Below are positions 1-8,418 of a stretch of DNA of 64,000 nt, one piece after another (position 1 is the stretch's first letter; each line of letters opens with the position of its first letter). The notes under the pieces are model-generated. The model searched no databases, had not been told where the DNA came from, and saw only the letters and a program-made list of their open reading frames with translations. Source of the DNA: an uncultured Verrucomicrobiota bacterium (GTDB lineage: Bacteria; Verrucomicrobiota; Kiritimatiellia; CAIVKH01). The stretch covers positions 1 to 64,000 of the forward strand of contig CALMUP010000020.1 in NCBI GenBank assembly GCA_937872895.1, in the 5' to 3' direction. The position numbers and the translations under genes are program-made.

Positions 1-89
1 ATACTCCCATCTCGCCCTCCCTCATGAAGGCGTTTGATGGGGACATTTCTAACGAATCCGCAAGGGGACATTTTCATAGAGTCACGACA
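1..89. mobile_element. Possible right end of an IS21-like insertion sequence (remnant)
   Basis: Two direct copies of GGGGACATTT (39-48 and 65-74) lie 26 bp apart, and the stretch finishes with CA at 88-89, so that the reverse strand would begin TGTCGTGACTC. Elements of the IS21 type end in 5'-TG...CA-3' and carry multiple short terminal repeats, and I associate similar GGGGACATTT repeats with transposase genes in other bacteria. No transposase coding sequence lies inside the window, so only the end could be present. This is a pattern-based guess and could be plain intergenic DNA. Confidence 0.3.
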
Positions 90-127
90 CTTGACCCTGC
101 TCGAGTTGCGCGGGTAGCGTGACCAGA

Positions 128-148
128 GACCAGGATGCTTTCCTGGTC
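128..148 (+). promoter_or_regulatory. Leader hairpin directly upstream of a Shine-Dalgarno site
   Basis: GACCAGGA (128-135) and TCCTGGTC (141-148) form a perfect 8-bp stem with a 5-nt loop. It sits 4 nt before the strong Shine-Dalgarno sequence AAGGAGG (153-159) of the following gene. No T-tract follows, so it is not a terminator; it could modulate translation or be a protein-binding palindrome. Confidence 0.35.
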
Positions 149-163
149 CATCAAGGAGGCGTT

Positions 164-694
164 ATGAGGAAGTTTCTTGTAGGGTGCGGCATCGTGGGGT
201 GGATCGTGTCGATGGCGGAGGGCGCAGTGCCGGGTCGGATGATCCAGATGAATTTTCGTGAGTCCCCGATCGAGCATGTGGCTGATTTGTACCAGGACCT
301 CAAGCAGGTGCCGGTAACACTAGCCGCCGGGACCTATGCGACGATTACGTTGGAGACGTTGCGGGTCACTGATGCGGAGGCGATCGACTTGATCGAGGGG
401 GTCTTCACGTCCAACGGCGTGCAGGTGGTGGTGTCGGGTGACGGGGTCATGCTGTCGCCGGATCCGGCCTGGCGTCCATCGGGAACGGGTTCGGTGTCGG
501 TTGTGGAAGCAGATAAGGCTTTTGTCGATTCAGCAGAGAAGAAGTCCGCTAATTCCTCCAACATGATGACGGAAGAAGCGTTAAAGGCGCATCTGCTCGA
601 ATACCACATGGAGGTCAAGCGGCAGGGCTTGCCATCGATGCCCTTGACCGAATTTGAGCGCTCGGTGGGGATCACCGAGGACGACTTGAAATAG
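164..694 (+). CDS. Small secreted protein with a secretin N0/STN-like domain
   Basis: The 176-residue product starts at ATG 164, chosen because AAGGAGG lies 4 nt upstream; an upstream in-frame ATG at 119 has no such site. Residues 1-20 look like a signal peptide. Residues about 25-105 read like the N0/STN domain of secretins and TonB-dependent receptors: an amphipathic pattern around 'MNFRESPIEHVADLYQDL', then a value-rich strand pair and a final 'GVMLSPDP' strand. The tail (about 125-176) is polar and contains a helix with 'EEALKAHLLEYHMEVKRQ'. There is no secretin pore domain, so this is an orphan N0-type module. The family call is by eye; function is unknown. Confidence 0.6.
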   Translation: MRKFLVGCGIVGWIVSMAEGAVPGRMIQMNFRESPIEHVADLYQDLKQVPVTLAAGTYATITLETLRVTDAEAIDLIEGVFTSNGVQVVVSGDGVMLSPDPAWRPSGTGSVSVVEADKAFVDSAEKKSANSSNMMTEEALKAHLLEYHMEVKRQGLPSMPLTEFERSVGITEDDLK

Positions 695-718
695 GGGGAC
701 GCAGGTTGCGTGCGCGGA

Positions 719-1585
719 TCAGTTGACGTTGAACCACGGGGTGATGACGAATTCGAGGGGGGTCTGGAAGACGAGCACGTGGACGGGTTGGGGGTGGATG
801 AAGTCGCGCCAGACGGTGGTGTCGCGCAGGGTGACGTGGTTCGGGGGGATGGAGAGCAGGGGGGTATCGACGAGGAGGCCGTCGTAGTACACGCGGTCGG
901 CGACGCCGTTGGGCCAGTAGATGCGGTCGTTGCAGGCGGCCCAGTGCGGGGAGGCGAAGACCTGGGTGGCGTTCGGGCGGCCGGAGGGGGCGATGGTGGA
1001 TTCAAAGACGCGGCCGTTGTCGGAGGCGACCACGCTGCGGATGCCGTTGGCGTCGTCGGTGTGGGTCAGCGGGGTGCCGCGGGTGAACCAGTTGACGGGG
1101 TCGAGGGAGAAGTTGCTGTTGCGGGCTTCGACGACCATGAACGAGGGGCGGCCGCCCTTGTACGAAACGTAGGCGGACCATTCGGCGCGGAGGCCGGCGA
1201 GGGCACCGCCGAGGCCGGAGACCTCGTAGATGTTCAGGCTCAGGAAGTGGCGCGGGGTTTCGCCGTCGATGATCGCCACCGGCACGAGCTGGAAGCCGGG
1301 CGGCAGTTTCAGGTGCTGGGTGTAGGCAGCGAGGCGGTCGGGACGGATCTCGAAGTTCAGGAAGATCGAGGCCGGATTGCCTTTCACGATGAACGGCAGC
1401 AGGGGTTGTTCCTGGCCGGCGCGGATTTTTTCGGCGGTTTGTGCGGTGATGGACGAATAGCTGATCTGCTTGAACAGGCGGTGGCGGCGAAAGGCCGGGT
1501 CGGTGGCCGGATCGGCATAAGCCGGAAGGGTGGCGACGGTCAGTCCGATGGCGGTGATCAGCAGGCTCAAGGTGCGCAAGGTCAT
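719..1585 (-). CDS. Secreted protein of unknown function, possibly acetoacetate-decarboxylase-like fold
   Basis: The 288-residue product begins with a clear signal peptide (about residues 1-24, ending 'LPAYA|DP') and has a GGGAG ribosome site about 6 nt before ATG 1585. The mature part is a single globular beta-rich domain. Segments such as 'LPPGFQLVPVAIID', 'SLNIYEVSG' and 'AEWSAYV' resemble the strand order of acetoacetate decarboxylase-like proteins, but I see no safely placed catalytic lysine, so the family is only a suggestion. It is convergent with the preceding gene and divergent from the DUF4912 gene; nothing nearby indicates a pathway. Confidence 0.7.
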   Translation of the reverse strand: MTLRTLSLLITAIGLTVATLPAYADPATDPAFRRHRLFKQISYSSITAQTAEKIRAGQEQPLLPFIVKGNPASIFLNFEIRPDRLAAYTQHLKLPPGFQLVPVAIIDGETPRHFLSLNIYEVSGLGGALAGLRAEWSAYVSYKGGRPSFMVVEARNSNFSLDPVNWFTRGTPLTHTDDANGIRSVVASDNGRVFESTIAPSGRPNATQVFASPHWAACNDRIYWPNGVADRVYYDGLLVDTPLLSIPPNHVTLRDTTVWRDFIHPQPVHVLVFQTPLEFVITPWFNVN

Positions 1586-1808
1586 GGCTACTCCCGGGTG
1601 GTGTACGTGGCCACGATACCACCGGGAGGCCTCGACCCCAAGAAAATCCCCGATTTTCGCCGGATTTCGGGTCGTGGTCGGGCGTGAAGGTTTAGGATTG
1701 TGTCAGGTTTACGGTAATCCGGGGGGAGATTCCGCCTCACGGCTTTACTTCCCGGTGGGTGGTCGGTAGCATGCGCGGTATGTTTTGCCGTGAGGTCCAT
1801 CTGATACC

Positions 1809-3080
1809 GTGAAGAAGCGCCGTTCAACCGATACGGCTCCGGAGGCGGGCGCCGAGCAACTGCGCACCGCGTTGGAGCAGGTGAGCCGCGAGCAGGCGCT
1901 CCCTTCATCCGGCAACGAACTCATTCTCCTGGAGATCGATCCGCACCGCGCGCATGTCTGCTGGAACATCGATCCCGCCCAGGCCCGGGGAGGCCAGCCC
2001 TTGGTCCTGCGGGTGTTTGACGTGACGGAATCGGGCGATGCCGGACAGGCGTCGCAGGCGTTTGACGTCGAGGTGCAAGGCTTGCAGGGGCGCTGGTACC
2101 TGGATCTGTGGCGCGACAACCGGACGTTTGTTACCCAGTTGGGGTACCGGGAGGCGGATGGATCGCTGGTGGTGCTCGCGCAATCGAACGAAGTTTCCAC
2201 GCCCCCCGCGGAACCGGCGGAAGCGGTTGCGTCCGGCGGCCATACCGATCCGAACGGCAACCCGTTGCACACCGATTGGCCGGGTGACCGGGTGGAGGTT
2301 GCGTCCGCCGCGACGCCCGCCGCAACGGAGGCGGTTGCCGCGCCGGTACCTTCAGTGCCTGCGCCGGAACCGATGGTCATCGAGCCGCCGGTGACGTTGC
2401 TGGATCCCGAGTTTCCGCTGACCGATTGGGCGGCGCGTTCGGCGACGCCGTCGGTGGCGTCCGCGCCGGAAGAACCGGAGTCTGTGCCGGTGACGGTGGC
2501 ACCTGCCGCGGGTGCGGTCGATGCGGCCGGATCTGATGAAGCGCGCGTGGAGGTCTCCACGGAAACGCAACCGGCGGTGTTGGCGGCCGGGGATGCGGCG
2601 GTCGCGTTTGACGACGATGTGATGAGCGGTCCGGCGGCGGCTTTTCCCGACGCCGAGGCCTTGGCTTCTGCGGTGCAGGAAAACCGCGGGGCGATTGATG
2701 CGTTTTATGAAGCGATGGAAACCCGGGCCGAGGCGGCCGGGGTGCCCGTTTCCGAATCCACCGGGCCTGCGCCTGTTCACCCTCCCGCTCCGGTCCAGGA
2801 GGCGGCTCGTTCGGAGCCTGCCATCGGGACACCCGCACCGCTTGAGCAGGTGCTGGGCTTGTCCAGCCTGGAACATCCCGGCCGGGATGTGCTGTTGGAA
2901 GTGAATGCCGAACTGCACATCTACGGGCGCAGCAAACCCAATACCGAATTAACCCTGTACGGCCAGATCGTGAAGACGCGTCCCGACGGAAGTTTTTCCG
3001 TGCGGCGGCCGCTTCCGCACGGCGCCGTGATCCTGCCCCTCCTGTACACCCAACAAGGAAACGGGCAGGCGGAGGTTTGA
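1809..3080 (+). CDS. DUF4912 domain protein, partner of the GH57 branching enzyme
   Basis: The 423-residue product starts at GTG 1809 with only a weak ribosome site. Residues about 35-135 match DUF4912: 'LILLEIDPHRAHVCWNID', 'LVLRVFDVT', 'RWYLDLW', then a final segment ending '...LAQSNEVSTPP'. A long Ala/Pro/Val/Glu-rich linker (about 135-345) follows, and the C-terminal part (about 350-423) is a second small beta domain with 'DVLLEVNAELHIYGRSKP' and 'PDGSFSVRRPLP'. No signal peptide is visible, so it is probably cytoplasmic. Its stop codon is 3 nt before the GH57 start, so the two are translationally linked. DUF4912 genes are commonly next to GH57/DUF1957 enzymes; a glucan-binding or scaffolding role is inference. 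Confidence 0.85.
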   Translation: MKKRRSTDTAPEAGAEQLRTALEQVSREQALPSSGNELILLEIDPHRAHVCWNIDPAQARGGQPLVLRVFDVTESGDAGQASQAFDVEVQGLQGRWYLDLWRDNRTFVTQLGYREADGSLVVLAQSNEVSTPPAEPAEAVASGGHTDPNGNPLHTDWPGDRVEVASAATPAATEAVAAPVPSVPAPEPMVIEPPVTLLDPEFPLTDWAARSATPSVASAPEEPESVPVTVAPAAGAVDAAGSDEARVEVSTETQPAVLAAGDAAVAFDDDVMSGPAAAFPDAEALASAVQENRGAIDAFYEAMETRAEAAGVPVSESTGPAPVHPPAPVQEAARSEPAIGTPAPLEQVLGLSSLEHPGRDVLLEVNAELHIYGRSKPNTELTLYGQIVKTRPDGSFSVRRPLPHGAVILPLLYTQQGNGQAEV

Positions 3081-3083
3081 CAG

Positions 3084-4664
3084 GTGCCGAACGGTTACCT
3101 TTGCCTGGTTCTTCACGCCCACCTTCCCTTCATTCGCCACCCGGAGTTTCCGGAATTCATCGAGGAGCGCTGGCTCTACGAGGCGGTGCGGGAGTGTTAC
3201 CTGCCGTTGGTGCGCGTATTGCAGGCGCGGCGGGCGCATCCGGCGGCGAGCCGCCTGACCGTCTCGCTGTCGCCGACGCTGATCGCGATGCTCGACGATC
3301 CGATGTTGCGGTCGCGGGTGCGGCGTCACCTGGAGCGGGTGGTCCGGTTTGCCGAACGCGAGGTAAAGCGCACCGGGGCGGATCCGGCCTCGGCGTGGCA
3401 TCCCCTGGCGCGCTTTTATGCGGTGCTGGCCGAGCAGAACCTCGCGACGTGGGACGGGTTGGGCGAGGGCGGGATTGTCGATGCGCTGGTCGAGCTGGAG
3501 CAGCGCGGGCACCTCGAGCTGATCACCACCTGTGCGACGCATGCATTCCTGCCGATCTGGAAGCGGCATCCGGAGATCACGCGGCGGCAGATCATGCTCG
3601 GTGCGCGGATGTTCGAACGGCGGGTGGGACATCCGTCCGCCGGGTTCTGGCTGCCGGAGTGCGGCTATTATCCCGGGCTCGAGAAATTCCTCGAGGAGTG
3701 GGGCATCCGGTACTTCTTTCTCGAATCGCACGGCGTGTTGCATGCGCGGCCGAAGCCGCCCGACGGGGTGTTTGCGCCGGTGTACTGCCCGAACGGCGTG
3801 GCGGCGTTCGCGCGCGATCCGGCGTCGTCGCAGCAGGTGTGGAGTGCGCGGACCGGGTATCCCGGTGATCCCGAGTACCGCGAATACTACCGCGATGTCG
3901 GGACGGAGTTGCCGCTCGAGGCCTTGATCGATCTGTTCCCCGACGCGGACCTCACGCCGGCCACCGGGTTCAAGTACCACCGGATCACCGGATCGGGCGA
4001 GCAGAAGGCGCCGTACCATCCGGGGCGCGCGGCCGAGCGGGCGGCGGAACATGCGCGCGATTTCCTGGCGAAGAAGGCGGCGCAGGTCGCGCCGTCGTTG
4101 CACGCGATGGACCGGCCCCCGGTGGTGGTCGCGCCGTACGATGCCGAATTGTTCGGGCACTGGTGGTTCGAGGGTCCGTTGTTCATCGAGGCGTTGCTGC
4201 GGCAGGCCGATGTGCAGCGCGAGGTCGCGATGATCACGCCGTCGGATTACCTCGCGCTGCATCCGTCGGGGTTCGAGGGGGTGCCTTCGGCGTCGAGCTG
4301 GGGAGCGCGCGGGTACCACGAAGTGTGGCTCAACGATGCGACGGCGTGGATGTATCCGCATTTGTTGCGGGCGGCCGAGCGGTCGGCGCGGCTGGAGGCG
4401 TCGGCTTCGGACAAACTGCCGTTGGTCATGAAGCGCCGGTTGCTCGCCCAGGCGCGGCGCGAGTTGTTGCTCGGTCAGTCCTCCGACTGGCCGTTCATGA
4501 TGAACGCGAACCGGCACACCGAATACGCGGAGAAGCGGGTGCGCGACCACCTGACCCGGTTCTACTGGCTGGCCGACGCCCTTGAGCAGGGCGTGGTGCA
4601 GGAGGACAAGCTCCGGGCGATCGAGGCGGCGGACAATGTGTTCGACGCGGAGTTGCTCGGGTAG
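3084..4664 (+). CDS. 1,4-alpha-glucan branching enzyme, GH57/DUF1957 type
   Basis: The 526-residue enzyme is expected to form alpha-1,6 branches in glycogen or related glucan in the cytoplasm. The start is GTG 3084 with GGAGG at 3071-3075. GH57 motifs are visible: 'HAHLPFIRHP' near residue 10 (metal/substrate histidines), 'WLPECGYYPG' with the likely nucleophile Glu192, and 'PYDAELFGHWWFEGP' with the likely acid/base Asp353. The C-terminal third carries the DUF1957 helical region ('SSDWPFMMN...'). Length fits the family (about 520-560). It follows the DUF4912 gene by 3 nt, forming a two-gene glycogen unit. Specificity (branching rather than amylase or 4-alpha-glucanotransferase) rests on the DUF1957 C-terminus and the DUF4912 neighbour. 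Confidence 0.9.
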   Translation: MPNGYLCLVLHAHLPFIRHPEFPEFIEERWLYEAVRECYLPLVRVLQARRAHPAASRLTVSLSPTLIAMLDDPMLRSRVRRHLERVVRFAEREVKRTGADPASAWHPLARFYAVLAEQNLATWDGLGEGGIVDALVELEQRGHLELITTCATHAFLPIWKRHPEITRRQIMLGARMFERRVGHPSAGFWLPECGYYPGLEKFLEEWGIRYFFLESHGVLHARPKPPDGVFAPVYCPNGVAAFARDPASSQQVWSARTGYPGDPEYREYYRDVGTELPLEALIDLFPDADLTPATGFKYHRITGSGEQKAPYHPGRAAERAAEHARDFLAKKAAQVAPSLHAMDRPPVVVAPYDAELFGHWWFEGPLFIEALLRQADVQREVAMITPSDYLALHPSGFEGVPSASSWGARGYHEVWLNDATAWMYPHLLRAAERSARLEASASDKLPLVMKRRLLAQARRELLLGQSSDWPFMMNANRHTEYAEKRVRDHLTRFYWLADALEQGVVQEDKLRAIEAADNVFDAELLG

Positions 4665-4705
4665 GCGCGGACAACAGCGGCGACGTGGTGACGTGGCACG
4701 GAGGT

Positions 4706-4940
4706 TGTAACCACGGATGAACACGGATCAACACGGATGCGGCGTGTGGTGCGGTGCGTGGATGCGTGAATTGAAGCGGAAAACAGGCATGTTTTAACCG
4801 CGGATGGCGCGGATATCGCGGATGGGGAAGATGATTGGCGTGTCCAGGGTATCGGCTTCGATGGGATCTGCTGATTGAACCGAAGCGTGAGCAGGGTGAA
4901 GCCGTCCGTGTTTATCCGTGGTGCATTCCAAATCGGACGA
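4706..4940. repeat. Palindromic repeat module, unit 1
   Basis: The unit opens with a left arm of tandem 'CACGGAT' steps (4709-4738) and closes with its inverted form, ATCCGTG steps (4904-4922), so it can fold on itself. The interior contains a second set of steps, 'CGCGGATATCGCGGATGG', around 4810. A conserved spacer (CATTCCAAATCGGACGATGT) joins it to the next unit. Confidence 0.85.
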
Positions 4941-5210
4941 TGTAACCACGGATGGACACGGATCAATACGGATAGGGAATTTGGTGCGAGACGGTTCATG
5001 CATGGAGTTCGAGTTCTGGAAACAGAACCTCGGACGCAACATGGCGAAGCTACACCAAGCCTGACTGGACGGATGGTTGGGCGTAATGCTCGCGCCGGAT
5101 CGTACAGTCGGTTCTAACGGAATCAGACAAGCCGAAGTGCGTTACCTCTTTCCCCTTCGCGTTATCCGTGTTCATCCGTGTTTATCTGTGGTTCATTCCA
5201 AATCGGACGA
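4941..5210. repeat. Palindromic repeat module, unit 2 (different interior)
   Basis: It has the same inverted arms (4944-4973 and about 5161-5193) and the same closing spacer, but the interior (about 4975-5160) is unrelated to that of units 1, 3 and 4. The arms therefore behave as conserved ends around exchangeable sequence. Confidence 0.8.
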
Positions 5211-5455
5211 TGTAACCACGGATGGACACGGATCAACACGGATGCGGCGTGTGGTGCGGTGCGTGGATGCGTGAATTGAAGCGGAAAACAGGCATGTTTT
5301 AACCGCGGATGGCGCGGATATCGCGGATGGGGAAGATGATTGGCGTGTCCAGGGTATCGGCTTCGATGGGATCTGCTGATTGAACCGAAGCGTGAGCAGG
5401 GTGAAGCCGTCCGTGTTCATCCGTGTTTATCCGTGGTTCATTCCAAATCGGACGA
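5211..5455. repeat. Palindromic repeat module, unit 3
   Basis: This unit is nearly identical to unit 1 over its whole length, including the 'CGGCGTGTGGTGCGG' segment and the interior 'CGCGGATATCGCGGATGG' steps. It has complete inverted arms (5214-5243 and 5409-5438). It starts 505 bp after unit 1 and 245 bp before unit 4. Confidence 0.85.
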
Positions 5456-5640
5456 TGTAACCACGGATGGACACGGATCAACACGGATGCGGCGTGTGGT
5501 GCGGTGCGTGGATGCGTGAATTGAAGCGGAAAACAAGCATGGGTGAACCGCGGATGGCGCGGATATCGCGGATGGGGTAAGCGTTTGGCGTATCAAGGCC
5601 ATCGGCATTCGGCGGAATCTGCTGAATGAATCAGGGTGCG
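5456..5640. repeat. Palindromic repeat module, unit 4 (decayed)
   Basis: The left arm and first half match units 1 and 3 ('CGGCGTGTGGTGCGG', 'CGCGGATATCGCGGATGG'), then the sequence diverges from about 5580 and the right inverted arm is missing. It ends next to the 3' end of the GH31 gene. With units 1-3 it fills the whole 990-bp gap between the GH57 and GH31 genes; I see no gene there. Confidence 0.75.
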
Positions 5641-5654
5641 GCTTCGCGGTGAAT

Positions 5655-8216
5655 CTAATCTGCTGACAGGGTGCGGGCGAGCAGGTCGCGGGCTTTCTGG
5701 AGGATCGCGGCGGCGCCGTGGTCGTTGCGCAGGGTGTATTCGCGTTGGAATTCCTCGAGGGCCTTGGGCAGGCGGGCGAGGTCCCGGCGGAACGCGCGGA
5801 TTTCCTTGGCGGCCAGCTCGGGGCGGCGGGTCAGGCGGTTGCCGGTCTGGCCGACGCGGATGGCGAGGCGTTCCTCGGGGTGGACGGGGTGGGGGGGTGA
5901 CACGAGGTTGGCCAGCGCGCCGACCTTGCGGAGGCGGCGCATCAGGCCGGACCATCCGCGGTCGAAGCGCGGTGCGCCGGCGGGGAGTTCGATGACGATC
6001 GTGGTGGTGGTGGCGAGGTCCACGGTGCCGAGGGCGATCTCCACGAAACCGTCATCGCCGTTGAAGCGCCAGGCCGGGCGGGTGCGTCCGGAGGTCACTG
6101 CGGCCGGAGGCGGGCAGCCGTGCAGGCGCAGGGTCACCGGGCGTTTGCGCTTGAAGCCGCGGAAGGTTCCCTGGGCCGGGCCGATCACCACGGTGCGGCG
6201 GCGCGCGGTCGTGTGGTGGCGCAGCGGGATGGTCACGCTGGCGCCATCGAGGTAGTCCTTGCTGAGGCCATCGTCCTCGTAGAGGTCGTAGGATCCTTCG
6301 CCGCCGGGGTAGGCGGCGAGCACGAGGTGCGGGCACGAGCCGCCGGTCAGGCGGGTGGTGTCGGCTTGTTCGGGGATGATCGCGCCGGCCTTCACGAACA
6401 CCGGGATTTCCTCCAGCAGGGCGTGGCGGGTCACAATGCGGTTGCCGCGTTCGAGGGTGCCGAGGGTGGTGTCGTACCAGCGGCCGGGCGGAAGCCAGAT
6501 CGAGGTGGTGGCGGTTCCGGTGGATTCCTCGACGGGGGCGGTGATCGGGGCGGCGATCATGGCGTCGCCGAAATAGTATTGATGGCGGGCGGTGTAGGCC
6601 TCGGGGGCGCGCGGTGATTCGTAGTACATCGGGCGCAGCAGGGCGATGGCGGTGTCGGTGGCGCGGCGCATCTCGGTGTAGATGTACGGGGCGAGGCGGT
6701 AGCGGAGGCGGAGGGCCTCGGCCATCACGTCGCGGAACGGTTCGGGGTAGAGCCAGACGCGGCGTTCGGCCTCGCGGTTTTTCGAGGTGTGGGTGCGCAG
6801 GATCGGGGAGAACACGCCGAACTGGATCCAGCGGGTGTAGAGTTCGCCGGAGATCGGGCCGGGTTGGTGGCCGCCGATGTCGTGGCTCCAGGTTCCGTAG
6901 AGGATGTTCGAGGCGGTGGCGGTAAAGTGGGGTTGGTAGGCGAGCGACTCCCAGGTCGAGTGGGTGTCGCCGGAGAAGCCCACGGGGTAGCGGCCGGAGC
7001 CGGGGCCGCCGTAGCGGCTGAAGTTCAGCGGGCGGCGGGCGGGGCGGTTTTTTTCCTGGTCGGTCCAGTGCAGGTGGTTCAGCCAGGGCAGCGGATCGAG
7101 GCCTTCGATCGAGGTGGTGTGTCCCTGTTGCCAGTCCATCCACCAGAAATCCACGCCGCGTTTTTCCTCCGGGTGGTGAAGGTGTTTGAAATAGGCGGCG
7201 ATGAACGCGGGGTTGGTGCAGTCGAACGGGATGCGTTTGGTGGTGGCGGGTTCGAGGCCGAGGTCGCGGCACATCGCGGGGAAGGCGGCTTCGTGTTTGC
7301 CCACGCCGTCGGCGGGGTGGAGGTTCAGGGTGATCTTGATACCGCGGCGGCGGAGGTCGCGCAGCAGGGCGGTCGGATCGGGGAAGTAGTCGGGATCCCA
7401 CGTGTAGCCGGTCCAGCCCTGGAGGTGCCAGTCCATGTCGATGACCATCACATCGATCGGCAGTTTCATCCGGTCGAACTGGTCGATCATGTCCTCGATC
7501 TCGCGGTCGGTGTAGGCCCAATAGCGCGAGTACCAGTAGCCGAGGGTATAGCGCGGCGGCAGGGGCATGCGGCCGAAGACGCGGGCGGCTGCGGCGAGGG
7601 CCTGCTTGTAGTCGCGGCCATAACCGAAGAAAAAGAAGTCCTGGTGCTGTGCGGAGCGACGCGGGGTCGCCCACGGGGTAAAGGCGTCGGGGCGCGGGGT
7701 CAGGAGTACGCTGCGATCCTCGATCACCGCCCAGCCGTCGCGCGAGAGAACGCCGTGGCCGAGGTCGATGGGCACCTTGCGGTCGGGGGACCAGTGGCCC
7801 TGTTCGTTTTGCTTCCAAAGCCAGAGTTGGTCGCCGATTGCGCCGTCGAGGGTGCGGATGGTGCCGCCGAGGTTGCCGCGATCGGTCTGGCCATAGCGCC
7901 AGGTGGACCAGCCGCCGAGATGGCGGAAACGGATGGACAGGGTGTGGGCGGTGAAGCCGGCGGGGGTATCGCGGTAGGTCAGCACCAGGCGGTCGGTGCG
8001 AAGGGTCAGGGTGTTGCCGCGGCGCTGCACGCGGAGGTTGATCGGAGGGGGCTCGGGTCGCCGGGCGGTCAGGCTCGGGGCATCCGCAAAGGTGAGATCC
8101 GGTGCGAATTCCAGACGGACCAGGCCGGTGTCGAGGACGGTGAAGCGGGCGGAGCCCTGCACAATCGTAGAGGCTGTGCGCCTCCTTAACAGCCGGGATG
8201 CGGTACGTGATGTCAT
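5655..8216 (-). CDS. GH31 family alpha-glucosidase
   Basis: The enzyme (853 residues from ATG 8216) should hydrolyse terminal alpha-glucosidic bonds. Domain order is N-terminal beta domain (to about 230), catalytic barrel (about 245-600), then C-terminal beta domains and a helical tail. Catalytic residues are visible: nucleophile Asp361 in 'DFWWMDWQQG' and acid/base Asp417 in 'GFSGDTHSTWESL'; 'VIDMDWHLQGWTGYTWDPDYFPD' is the typical first substrate motif (shown in part of the barrel). No signal peptide is seen from this start. An upstream in-frame ATG at 8234 is possible, and the frame is open to 8375, but that extension overlaps the promoter-like element and looks non-coding. It is divergent from the PEP-CTERM gene. 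It could supply glucose from the same glucan as the GH57 enzyme. Confidence 0.9.
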   Translation of the reverse strand: MTSRTASRLLRRRTASTIVQGSARFTVLDTGLVRLEFAPDLTFADAPSLTARRPEPPPINLRVQRRGNTLTLRTDRLVLTYRDTPAGFTAHTLSIRFRHLGGWSTWRYGQTDRGNLGGTIRTLDGAIGDQLWLWKQNEQGHWSPDRKVPIDLGHGVLSRDGWAVIEDRSVLLTPRPDAFTPWATPRRSAQHQDFFFFGYGRDYKQALAAAARVFGRMPLPPRYTLGYWYSRYWAYTDREIEDMIDQFDRMKLPIDVMVIDMDWHLQGWTGYTWDPDYFPDPTALLRDLRRRGIKITLNLHPADGVGKHEAAFPAMCRDLGLEPATTKRIPFDCTNPAFIAAYFKHLHHPEEKRGVDFWWMDWQQGHTTSIEGLDPLPWLNHLHWTDQEKNRPARRPLNFSRYGGPGSGRYPVGFSGDTHSTWESLAYQPHFTATASNILYGTWSHDIGGHQPGPISGELYTRWIQFGVFSPILRTHTSKNREAERRVWLYPEPFRDVMAEALRLRYRLAPYIYTEMRRATDTAIALLRPMYYESPRAPEAYTARHQYYFGDAMIAAPITAPVEESTGTATTSIWLPPGRWYDTTLGTLERGNRIVTRHALLEEIPVFVKAGAIIPEQADTTRLTGGSCPHLVLAAYPGGEGSYDLYEDDGLSKDYLDGASVTIPLRHHTTARRRTVVIGPAQGTFRGFKRKRPVTLRLHGCPPPAAVTSGRTRPAWRFNGDDGFVEIALGTVDLATTTTIVIELPAGAPRFDRGWSGLMRRLRKVGALANLVSPPHPVHPEERLAIRVGQTGNRLTRRPELAAKEIRAFRRDLARLPKALEEFQREYTLRNDHGAAAILQKARDLLARTLSAD

Positions 8217-8225
8217 GGGTGGAGT

Positions 8226-8255
8226 ATTATCCATTCGTGTGTCAATGCCATGCAA
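8226..8255 (-). promoter_or_regulatory. Promoter-like element for the GH31 gene
   Basis: On the minus strand TTGCAT (8255-8250), an 18-bp spacer and GATAAT (8231-8226) form a sigma-70-like promoter. The -10 box ends only 9 nt before ATG 8216, so the transcript would be almost leaderless, in keeping with the absence of a ribosome site. If the start were ATG 8234 instead, this element could not be the promoter. Confidence 0.45.
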
Positions 8256-8418
8256 AAGGTTGTCAGTAAAGCGCAATACCGGTTTTCCATTTTTGAACAA
8301 GTTGTTTTCGAGGTTGAGACCGTCAACGCACAAATTAGCACAACAGGGCGTGCAAAATTGTACAAGTAGAGCCAATACCAGTAAAAAAGCAGCTCACGGA
8401 TATCTAAACATACGGTTA

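Noticed and set aside
4694-4709. TGGCAC-GGAGG-TTGTA as another sigma-54 element
   Set aside because: The -12 half lacks the essential GC pair, and no gene follows on the plus strand; it sits at the edge of the repeat modules.
2949-4724. A 591-codon minus-strand open frame
   Set aside because: It is antisense to the GH57 enzyme, is extremely Arg/Pro/His-rich, and runs into the repeat region.
4706-5640. CRISPR array
   Set aside because: Repeat units are 235-270 bp with inverted arms and shared interiors, not short repeats with unique spacers, and no cas genes are near.
8234-8249. Sigma-54 element for the GH31 gene (TGGCAT on the minus strand)
   Set aside because: Only the -24 half is present; the position of the -12 half reads CACGA, so the sigma-70-like boxes are the better explanation.
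8217-8375. N-terminal extension of GH31 to 8375
   Set aside because: The extra residues are Cys/Asn-rich, show no signal peptide, and overlap a promoter-like element; family members begin near the chosen start.
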